This document shows positions 1 through 5,206 of a DNA stretch of 5,206 nucleotides, one piece after another. The stretch is taken from contig JAJQGR010000091.1 in the NCBI GenBank assembly GCA_021200345.1, positions 1-5,206 of the forward strand. The letters are read 5' to 3'. The translations under genes and the position numbers were made by a program. This DNA is from Lachnospiraceae bacterium. GTDB lineage: Bacteria; Bacillota; Clostridia; Lachnospirales; Lachnospiraceae. Below the pieces are notes generated by a model. That model had not been told where the DNA came from and made no database searches. It saw nothing but the letters and a program-made list of their open reading frames with translations. The first letter of the stretch is position 1. Each line of letters opens with the position of its first letter.

Positions 1-372
1 GGGGTTTTAAGTAAAATTGCCACGGACGCGACCAGCAGGGGACAGAATAAGATTCTGACCTTTACTGTCACGGGGAATGTGATTGACGGACAAAGTCTGA
101 GTATTTCCATCGGACAGAAATCCTCCACCTACTCTTACACGGTACCAAACAGCGCAATCAGGGAGGATTCCAACGGTAAATTCGTACTGGTGGTGTCCCA
201 GAAATCCTCGCCTCTGGGAAACCGGTATTACGCTGAGCGGTTAAGCGTGGAAGTGCTGGCCAGCGACGACAGCCGCACGGCGGTCAGCGGCGCGTTTACG
301 GGCGGCGAATTTGTAATCACTACATCCACCAAGCCGGTGGAGGCGGGACAGTTAATCAGACTGGCAGATTAG
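1..372 (+). CDS. HlyD/MacA-like membrane fusion protein, C-terminal fragment
   Basis: The frame is open from base 1 to the TAG at 370-372, so this is the last 123 residues of a gene that begins outside the window; the GTG at 79 is internal and not a credible start. The fragment reads as the beta-barrel and membrane-proximal end of a periplasmic-adaptor (membrane fusion) protein. It has a VPNSAI segment at visible residues 48-53 followed by a strand GKFVLVV, and it ends with a TSTKPVEAGQLIRLAD tail, where a conserved 'large effect of gain/bind' strand precedes the terminal G-x-x-I/V-R-L motif usual in this family. In Gram-positive bacteria such proteins (YknX type) are anchored outside the membrane and work with a MacB/YknZ-type permease and an ATPase, probably in export. 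The next gene, 24 nt downstream, carries a MacB-type domain, which supports the call. Substrate is unknown. The family call is from remembered motifs, not a search. Confidence 0.8.
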   Translation, partial: GVLSKIATDATSRGQNKILTFTVTGNVIDGQSLSISIGQKSSTYSYTVPNSAIREDSNGKFVLVVSQKSSPLGNRYYAERLSVEVLASDDSRTAVSGAFTGGEFVITTSTKPVEAGQLIRLAD

Positions 373-385
373 GGGGAAGGGATCC

Positions 386-390
386 AGAGG
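386..390 (+). promoter_or_regulatory. Ribosome binding site of the MacB-like gene
   Basis: AGAGG lies 6 nt before the ATG at 397. A stronger-looking purine run, AGGGGGAAGG at 371-380, overlaps the stop codon of the upstream gene but is 16 nt from the ATG, too far to be the main site. The arrangement suggests translation of this gene follows that of the adaptor on the same mRNA. Confidence 0.55.
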
Positions 391-396
391 GCGGTT

Positions 397-1503
397 ATGA
401 GACGATCAGGATGGCGGATTTCTTTAAAAAATATGATATGGACGGCGGTCTGCCTGATTTGTCTGCTGCTGGCGGGAGTGCTTCAGATTGTTTCGGTCAG
501 AATGCAGAAGCAGCTGCTGCATGAGCGGGTCGCCAGTGACTGGGATTCAGAGGGAGGCAGCGCGCATATCAGCGTTTATCTGACGGAAGCGGAAAAGCTG
601 TCGATGTTAGACAGTCTGGAGGATCAGGAGTATATGATCCTGGATCTGTATTACAGTCTGGAATCGAAACTTACGGAAAACTCGATTACTCTGAGTGGAG
701 ACGCGGCGGATAACGCCAGACTGATGGTGTACGGTTATGAGGCCCAGGGCAGTGTGTCTATAGAATCGGACAGGGCAACCATTACGGTGAAAGCCTATGG
801 CGTGGGCGGAGACTTCTTTCAGTTTCACCCGCTGCAATTAAAATATGGCAGCTATTTCAGCGGCAGCGACCTGATGCAGGATGGGGTTCTTCTGGACGAG
901 GAGGCGGCCTGGCAGCTGTTTGGCAGCAGTGACGTGGTGGGAAAGTATGTCTATATTCAGGATATTCCTCATTTGATTGTGGGAGTTTATGAGAGGGACA
1001 GAGGCTATTTTTATGACGCGGCGGGCAACGATGTATGCACGGTATATCTTTCCGCTCAGAGCCTGTTCCAATATGGTACATACAATGGGCTGCAGTCGAT
1101 TGAGCTTCTGATGCCCAATCCGGTCAGCGGTTACGCCCTGGGACTGGTCACAGAGCAGCTTTCCGGACGGGATGTGGCTGTTGTGGAGAATAAAAACCGG
1201 TTTGATCCGCTGAGTCTGATTGAAATCTGGAAACAGCTGGGCACCCGAAGTATGGGGTTGAGCGGCATTGTATTTCCATACTGGGAAAATGTGGCCAGAG
1301 GCTATGAGGATGTGCTGGCGGGAATATTGCTGATACAGGCCTTGCTGTTGTCCTTTGTGGCGGCGGTACTTGTGATCTTCCTCTGGCAGGCATGGCTGCA
1401 CAGAAAATGTCGTGCCCGGGATGTGATTTCCAAATGGTGTGACTGTTGGTACGAACAGCAGGCGCAGCGGCAAAAGAGGAAAAACGGGGAGGCGCAGCAG
1501 TAA
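397..1503 (+). CDS. MacB-like periplasmic-core-domain membrane protein with two helices
   Basis: This 368-residue protein has one N-terminal transmembrane helix (about residues 13-34), a large extracytoplasmic domain (about 40-300), a second helix (about 306-332) and a basic 36-residue tail. The core domain shows the MacB_PCD pattern: GGDFFQFHPLQLKYG from residue 137, then LDEEAAWQLFG at 166-176 and VGKYVYIQDIPHLIVGVYE at 181-199. MacB/FtsX-type permeases normally follow this domain with three helices; here only one is present and the tail ends in a charged sequence rich in K, R and Q. It therefore cannot form a complete FtsX-type permease half by itself. It sits 24 nt after a membrane fusion protein, so it probably belongs to a tripartite-like ABC export or signalling complex whose ATPase and full permease are upstream. 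It would typically be annotated as ABC transporter permease. Role as accessory subunit is inference; substrate unknown. The start has AGAGG 6 nt upstream and gives a sensible N-in topology with a positively charged leader. Confidence 0.72.
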   Translation: MRRSGWRISLKNMIWTAVCLICLLLAGVLQIVSVRMQKQLLHERVASDWDSEGGSAHISVYLTEAEKLSMLDSLEDQEYMILDLYYSLESKLTENSITLSGDAADNARLMVYGYEAQGSVSIESDRATITVKAYGVGGDFFQFHPLQLKYGSYFSGSDLMQDGVLLDEEAAWQLFGSSDVVGKYVYIQDIPHLIVGVYERDRGYFYDAAGNDVCTVYLSAQSLFQYGTYNGLQSIELLMPNPVSGYALGLVTEQLSGRDVAVVENKNRFDPLSLIEIWKQLGTRSMGLSGIVFPYWENVARGYEDVLAGILLIQALLLSFVAAVLVIFLWQAWLHRKCRARDVISKWCDCWYEQQAQRQKRKNGEAQQ

Positions 1504-1520
1504 AACAGGGCACTGATAAA

Positions 1521-1525
1521 AGGAG
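1521..1525 (+). promoter_or_regulatory. Strong ribosome binding site of lacZ
   Basis: AGGAG, within AAAAGGAGAG, lies 7 nt before the ATG at 1533. This is close to the ideal Shine-Dalgarno match and spacing, and it fixes the lacZ start. The 29-nt gap after the preceding stop has room for no terminator, and I see no convincing -35/-10 pair in it. Confidence 0.8.
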
Positions 1526-1532
1526 AGCATAG

Positions 1533-4500
1533 ATGAGCGAGAAGAATATTTTTCCGGAAATCACTGAAAAACGATATCATGAGACCTTTGACCGGATTCA
1601 TGTAGGAACGGAGGATATGAGAAACTATTATATTCCCTTTGCGCCCGGTGAGGATGCTTTTGGCAAAAGAGAAACTTCTTCCCGGTTCCGGCTGTTGAGC
1701 GGAACCTGGGAATTTTGTTATCTGAAAAGCTATCAGGAGCTGCCCGATCTGACGGAGGAAAGTCTGTGGGAAAAGAGCGGACAGATCAGGGTGCCGGGCT
1801 GCTGGCAGATGCAGGGTTATGACAGTCCCCAGTATGTGAATTCCCGCTATCCGATTCCCTTTGATCCGCCGTATGTGCCGGATGATACGCCGGTGGGAAT
1901 TTACCGCAGAAGTTTTATGGTCAAAATGGAGGAGGACAGGGAATATTTTCTGAATCTGGAGGGCGTGGACAGCTGCTTTTATCTTTACGTGAACGGACGT
2001 TTTGCGGGCTACAGCCAGGTCAGTCATAATATGAGCGAGTTTGACCTGACTCCTTTTTTACAGGACGGGGAGAACAGGATGGTGATTGCCGTCCTGAAGT
2101 GGTGCAGCGGCACCTATCTGGAGTGTCAGGACAAATGGCGGCTGTCGGGGATTTTCAGGGACATCTATCTGCTGGAGAGACCGAAGAAGAGGATCACTTC
2201 TTTTCATGTACATACAAAGCTGAATGAAAGCTTTACCCGGGCGGAGGTTCGGATTACGATGAAAGGAACACCGGGTCTGTCCGGAGAAATCCTGTGGAGC
2301 GGGAAATCTGAGAACAGGAATCCTGAGAACAGCAATTCCAGGAACAGCAATTCTGAGAATGGAATTCCACAGGAAGGAAGGAAAGCGTTTTCATTTTCCC
2401 TTGACAGAGAGGGAACCGGAGAAATTACGGTTTCTGTTGATAATCCCGGACTTTGGAGCGCGGAGCACCCGAATTTATATGAAGTGCTGATCAGGACATC
2501 GCAGGAAATCATCGGAGAAAGAACAGGTATCCGCAGTGTCTGTGTGCAGAAAAATCGCTTTCTGGTCAACGGAAAGGCAGTGCACTTCAAAGGAGTGAAC
2601 CGTCACGATTTCAGCGCGGTAAACGGGACCGCTGTCACCAGGGAGGAGATGTGGAAGGATCTGTGCCTGATGAAACAGCTGAACATTAACGCGGTCAGAA
2701 CTTCCCATTATCCCAACGCGCCTGAGTTTGCCCAAATGTGCGACAGGCTTGGGATCTATCTGCTGGAGGAGGCGGATATCGAGAGCCACGGAAGCTCCAG
2801 CGCCAGTCTGTGCTACCTGGAGCCGGAGGGGCTGAAGGTGGGAAAACAGGGCATGGCCATGGTGGTATCCATGCCGGAATGGAAAGAACAGCTGAAAGAC
2901 CGGGTACGGGGAATGATCCTGAGGGATTTTAACCGGCCCAGTGTCCTGATCTGGTCCATGGGCAATGAATCCGGCTACAGCAAATATGTGAAGGAGGCCG
3001 GGGAGGAGGCTATGGAGCTGGACCCGGACAGGCCGCTCCATTATGAGAGCGTTCGGTGGAGATACGACAGGGCGGAAGTGGAGGATATTTTCCCTATGTG
3101 CTCCAGAATGTATCCGCCCCTGGACTGGATGAGAGATTATGCCGGCTCGGAAGGGCTGAAGCGTCCTCTGGTTTTGTGCGAGTATTCCCACGCCATGGGA
3201 AATGGTCCCGGTGATCTGGAGGATTATTGGGAAATCATTTACAGCGACGATTGTTTTATGGGCGGATTTGTCTGGGAGTGGGCGGATCATGGCATTGAGA
3301 CAGGAGAAACAAAAGAACATGGACCGCTCTACGCCTATGGCGGTGATTTCGGGGAAGACGTTCACGATGGAAACTTCTGCATTGACGCCATGGTGGGACC
3401 AAAGAGGGAAATAAACGCCTCTTCCCTGGAGGTCAGGAACGTATATCGTCCTGTCCGTATCCGGATGATTTCCGGCCTGCAGGGAGTTTTTGAGTTTTAC
3501 AACACCATGGACTTTACGGAAATGTCTGAGTGGATACGCTGCAGCTATACTGTGGAGGAGTTTGGTCAGACAGTGTCCCGGGGAGAGGTGAATATCACAC
3601 TGCTGCCCGGGGAGAAAAAGCTGGTGACCATACCGGAATTGTCCGCCATGGAAGGGCAGAGTCTGTATGTAAAGTTTGATTTTATCTATCAGACAGAGGC
3701 CAACGGGCATCTGGCGGGTGAAAATGCCGGGTTTGAGCAGTTTTGCCTGAAAAAGACGGCAATGTACGGGGAGAGCGCCGCCGCAATGCGGGAAAAAGCC
3801 GCTGAAGGGGAAAGGATCACAGTCCTCAGAGAAAATTGGCCGGCCCTGAAGATAACGGAGAGCACAAGGCAAATCCGGGTGGAGGGAAAGGATTTTTGCT
3901 ATGTGATTTCCCGCCGCAGCGGACTGCCGGAAAGTATCCGGCAGTCCGGCCGGGAGCTGCTGATGGCTCCAATGAGTTACGAGACTTTCCGGGCACCCAC
4001 GGATAATGACAAACACCGGCAGGGCCGCTGGAAAATGCTGTATCTGGATAAACTGACGCCGAAATCCTACGGCTCGGAAACGATTCGCAAAGAGGATGGG
4101 AACATTTGCATAGAAACATCTCTGGCTCTGGGTTACGCGGTGTTTCCGCAGATCTTTCGGTTAAAGACCTGTGTCACGGTGGAGCCGGACGGCAAATATT
4201 CCATTGCCGTGAAAACCCATGTGGAGGACATTCGCTGTGCGCTGCCCCGTTTTGGTCTGCATCTGAGTCTGCCGCGGGAGTTTGCGAAGGTATGTTATTA
4301 TGGATATGGACCTGGTGAGAGCTATGAAGATAAGAGACAGGCCTGTTATAAGTCGCTGTTTTGTTCTGATGTGGCGGATTTGTTTACGGATTATATTGTG
4401 CATCAGGAGAGCGGCTCCCGCTGTGGCTGCGAATATGTGACCTTATCTGACGGAACCGGCAGTCTGGAGATTACCGGCGGCCGGATGTTTTCCTTTCAGG

Positions 4501-4709
4501 CACTTGCGTATACAACGGAGGAACTGACGAAACGAACCCATCGGGAGCAGCTGGTGAAATCCGGTAATACGGAGCTTTATCTGGACTATAGGCAGAACGG
4601 CATCGGCTCGGAAAGCTGCGGTCCCGGAATGCAGACGAAGTATGAATTTGGCGAGCGGGATTTTGAAATGGCGTGGAAATTTGCCTGTCACCGTGAACAG
4701 GGAAAGTGA
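1533..4709 (+). CDS. lacZ: LacZ-type beta-galactosidase, glycoside hydrolase family 2
   Basis: Retaining beta-galactosidase (EC 3.2.1.23) hydrolysing terminal beta-linked galactose. At 1058 residues it is full length compared with E. coli LacZ (about 1024). Domains in order: sugar-binding jelly roll (about 40-215), immunoglobulin-like domain (about 220-335), catalytic TIM barrel (about 337-635), second Ig-like linker domain (about 640-740), and C-terminal beta-sandwich small-chain domain (about 785-1055). Visible catalytic residues: acid/base Glu479 in IWSMGNESG, nucleophile Glu550 in LCEYSHAMGN, metal ligands Glu417 and His419 in EADIESHG, His392 in SHYPN, Asp200 in QDKWRLSGIFRD, and GGFVWEWADHG around 577-587. 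The small-chain domain shows FRAPTDND (819-826) and YGYGPGES (923-930). There is no signal peptide or membrane segment, so it acts in the cytoplasm on imported sugar. The equivalents of LacZ Asn102 and Trp999 appear to be Asp111 and Cys1029 (in GSESCGP), a pattern I recall from many Firmicutes enzymes. A 60-bp repeat tract sits in the Ig-like domain. Natural substrate (lactose, LacNAc or another galactoside) cannot be read from sequence. Confidence 0.96.
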   Translation: MSEKNIFPEITEKRYHETFDRIHVGTEDMRNYYIPFAPGEDAFGKRETSSRFRLLSGTWEFCYLKSYQELPDLTEESLWEKSGQIRVPGCWQMQGYDSPQYVNSRYPIPFDPPYVPDDTPVGIYRRSFMVKMEEDREYFLNLEGVDSCFYLYVNGRFAGYSQVSHNMSEFDLTPFLQDGENRMVIAVLKWCSGTYLECQDKWRLSGIFRDIYLLERPKKRITSFHVHTKLNESFTRAEVRITMKGTPGLSGEILWSGKSENRNPENSNSRNSNSENGIPQEGRKAFSFSLDREGTGEITVSVDNPGLWSAEHPNLYEVLIRTSQEIIGERTGIRSVCVQKNRFLVNGKAVHFKGVNRHDFSAVNGTAVTREEMWKDLCLMKQLNINAVRTSHYPNAPEFAQMCDRLGIYLLEEADIESHGSSSASLCYLEPEGLKVGKQGMAMVVSMPEWKEQLKDRVRGMILRDFNRPSVLIWSMGNESGYSKYVKEAGEEAMELDPDRPLHYESVRWRYDRAEVEDIFPMCSRMYPPLDWMRDYAGSEGLKRPLVLCEYSHAMGNGPGDLEDYWEIIYSDDCFMGGFVWEWADHGIETGETKEHGPLYAYGGDFGEDVHDGNFCIDAMVGPKREINASSLEVRNVYRPVRIRMISGLQGVFEFYNTMDFTEMSEWIRCSYTVEEFGQTVSRGEVNITLLPGEKKLVTIPELSAMEGQSLYVKFDFIYQTEANGHLAGENAGFEQFCLKKTAMYGESAAAMREKAAEGERITVLRENWPALKITESTRQIRVEGKDFCYVISRRSGLPESIRQSGRELLMAPMSYETFRAPTDNDKHRQGRWKMLYLDKLTPKSYGSETIRKEDGNICIETSLALGYAVFPQIFRLKTCVTVEPDGKYSIAVKTHVEDIRCALPRFGLHLSLPREFAKVCYYGYGPGESYEDKRQACYKSLFCSDVADLFTDYIVHQESGSRCGCEYVTLSDGTGSLEITGGRMFSFQALAYTTEELTKRTHREQLVKSGNTELYLDYRQNGIGSESCGPGMQTKYEFGERDFEMAWKFACHREQGK
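2307..2366 (+). repeat. Four-copy 15-bp in-frame tandem repeat within lacZ
   Basis: Four consecutive 15-nt units begin at 2307, 2322, 2337 and 2352: TCTGAGAACAGGAAT, CCTGAGAACAGCAAT, TCCAGGAACAGCAAT, TCTGAGAATGGAATT. Units 1 and 2 differ at two positions and the outer units at about four. Each encodes five residues (SENRN, PENSN, SRNSN, SENGI; residues 259-278), giving an Asn/Ser-rich hydrophilic loop between strands of the first Ig-like domain. The unit is a multiple of three, so copy-number change would alter loop length without breaking the frame. Confidence 0.85.
3920..3948 (+). repeat. Perfect 11-bp inverted repeat (hairpin) inside lacZ
   Basis: CGGACTGCCGG at 3920-3930 and its exact reverse complement CCGGCAGTCCG at 3938-3948 are separated by the 7-nt loop AAAGTAT. 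The stem is GC-rich and should fold strongly in mRNA. It lies in the coding region for the start of the small-chain domain (about residues 797-805, SGLPESIRQSG). No T-run follows, so it is not a standard intrinsic terminator. Function, if any, is unknown. Confidence 0.8.
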
Positions 4710-4741
4710 AAGTAACATGCGGCCGTTCCACAGATGAAAGA

Positions 4742-4748
4742 GAGGAAG
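4742..4748 (+). promoter_or_regulatory. Ribosome binding site of the kinase gene
   Basis: GAGGAAG lies 9 nt before the ATG at 4758 and supports that start over the second in-frame ATG at 4770, for which the spacing would be 21 nt. The 48-nt gap after lacZ contains no hairpin plus T-run and no clear promoter, consistent with co-transcription with lacZ. Confidence 0.6.
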
Positions 4749-4757
4749 CGGAAGAAA

Positions 4758-5206
4758 ATGAAAGAAAAAATGGAGCAGATCTTAAGGCAATTTGACACAG
4801 ACCGGGACGTTCTGTCCGTGATTCCCTGGGGAAACGGTCATATCAACAGATCCTATCTGGTAACGATGAACTCGGGGAAGCGTTATATTTTACAGAGAAT
4901 CAATTCCTCTGTGTTCCAGGATGTGGATGGATTGATGGACAACATTGTGAAGGTGACTTCGTATCTGAAAAAACAGATACAAAAAGAGGGCGGCGATCCT
5001 GACAGGGAAACCATGACTGTCATAAGCACAGTCGACGGGCGGTCATACTGGAGAGACGCAGAAGGGTCTGCCTGGAGGCTTTATACCTGTGTGGAGCATA
5101 TTATCACGTATGAAAAAGCGGAAGATACGGATACCATGTATCAGGGCGGGCTGGCTGTGGGACGGGTTCAGGCGCTGTTAGCGGATTTCCCGGTAGAGGA
5201 GCTGTG
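4758..5206 (+). CDS. NahK-like N-acetylhexosamine 1-kinase (APH-fold), N-terminal part
   Basis: The gene runs off the window after 149 complete codons; relatives are about 360 residues, so roughly 40% is visible. The N-terminal lobe closely resembles bifidobacterial N-acetylhexosamine 1-kinase (NahK/LnpB) as I remember it: IPWGNGHINRSYLVT at residues 22-36 matches the glycine-rich nucleotide loop with GHIN, RYILQRINSSVF at 42-53 matches the RYILQQMN strand, followed by a LMDNIVKVTSYL helix (59-70) and a WRLYTCVEH strand (106-114) like WRVYKFIEH. NahK phosphorylates GlcNAc or GalNAc at C1 using ATP, in the cytoplasm, feeding the galacto/lacto-N-biose pathway and amino-sugar use. The catalytic Asp and metal-binding motifs of the C-terminal lobe lie beyond the window, so activity and substrate cannot be confirmed; related kinases of this fold may act on other sugars or small molecules. 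It follows lacZ by 48 nt on the same strand, which suits a role in using the sugar released by that enzyme. Confidence 0.78.
   Translation, partial: MKEKMEQILRQFDTDRDVLSVIPWGNGHINRSYLVTMNSGKRYILQRINSSVFQDVDGLMDNIVKVTSYLKKQIQKEGGDPDRETMTVISTVDGRSYWRDAEGSAWRLYTCVEHIITYEKAEDTDTMYQGGLAVGRVQALLADFPVEEL

Noticed and set aside
79..372. A separate small gene starting at GTG 79
   Set aside because: The frame is open back to base 1 and the sequence before 79 continues the adaptor protein, with no ribosome site at 79. It is the end of a longer gene.
620..641. 7-bp inverted repeat AGGATCA / TGATCCT with an 8-nt spacer
   Set aside because: It is short, lies within coding sequence and is of a size expected by chance in 5 kb.
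397..1503. Frameshifted or truncated full-length MacB permease
   Set aside because: The end of the protein is a plausible cytoplasmic tail, the next gene's ribosome site follows within 20 nt, and no remaining helix-coding sequence is visible in other frames downstream.
1302..2027. Antisense open frame (241 codons) spanning the gap between the MacB-like gene and lacZ
   Set aside because: It crosses two well-supported sense genes and shows no family motif, so it is taken as a chance open frame.
3920..3948. Intrinsic terminator inside lacZ
   Set aside because: The stem is strong but no T-run follows, and the coding frame continues for about 250 residues of conserved domain.
2475..4016. Long antisense open frame (513 codons) opposite lacZ
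   Set aside because: It lies wholly within the strongly supported lacZ gene, its translation is rich in His/Pro/Gln with no recognisable domain, and it has no fitting ribosome site. It is a shadow of lacZ codon use; the same applies to the other minus-strand frames.
4758..5206. Aminoglycoside resistance phosphotransferase
   Set aside because: The fold is shared, but the GHIN loop, the RYILQRIN strand and the lacZ neighbour fit the NahK-like sugar kinases much better than an antibiotic-modifying enzyme.

Overview
The window looks like a chromosomal stretch from a gut-type Clostridia bacterium, most likely Lachnospiraceae. The evidence is moderate GC with frequent AGG/AGA/CGG arginine codons, strong AGGAG ribosome sites, a Gram-positive style membrane fusion protein with a MacB-like partner, and a LacZ-type GH2 enzyme of the kind these bacteria carry. 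This placement is inference; no taxonomic marker gene is present. All four genes lie on the + strand with short gaps (24, 29 and 48 nt) and no recognisable terminator or strong promoter between them, so they could be one transcript.

Layout: 1-372 is the C-terminal end of a HlyD/MacA-like membrane fusion (adaptor) protein. 397-1503 is a two-helix membrane protein with a MacB-type extracytoplasmic core but without the usual three-helix FtsX bundle. 1533-4709 is a complete LacZ-type beta-galactosidase of 1058 residues with both catalytic glutamates and the metal-site residues. 4758-5206 is the first 149 residues of a sugar kinase of the aminoglycoside-phosphotransferase fold, most like N-acetylhexosamine 1-kinase (NahK).

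How they may work together: the first two genes are the tail of an ABC-type export or envelope-sensing module whose ATPase and main permease would lie upstream. The last two fit intracellular breakdown of a galactosyl-HexNAc sugar: the GH2 enzyme would cut off galactose and the kinase would phosphorylate the amino sugar left behind. That pairing is a hypothesis from gene order and motif similarity.

The main structural oddities are a four-copy, in-frame 15-bp tandem repeat inside lacZ, a perfect 11-bp hairpin in the 3' part of lacZ, and the reduced MacB-like protein. I see no mobile element, CRISPR array, RNA gene or clearly new defence or signalling system here. About 97% of the window is coding and no gap exceeds 50 nt.
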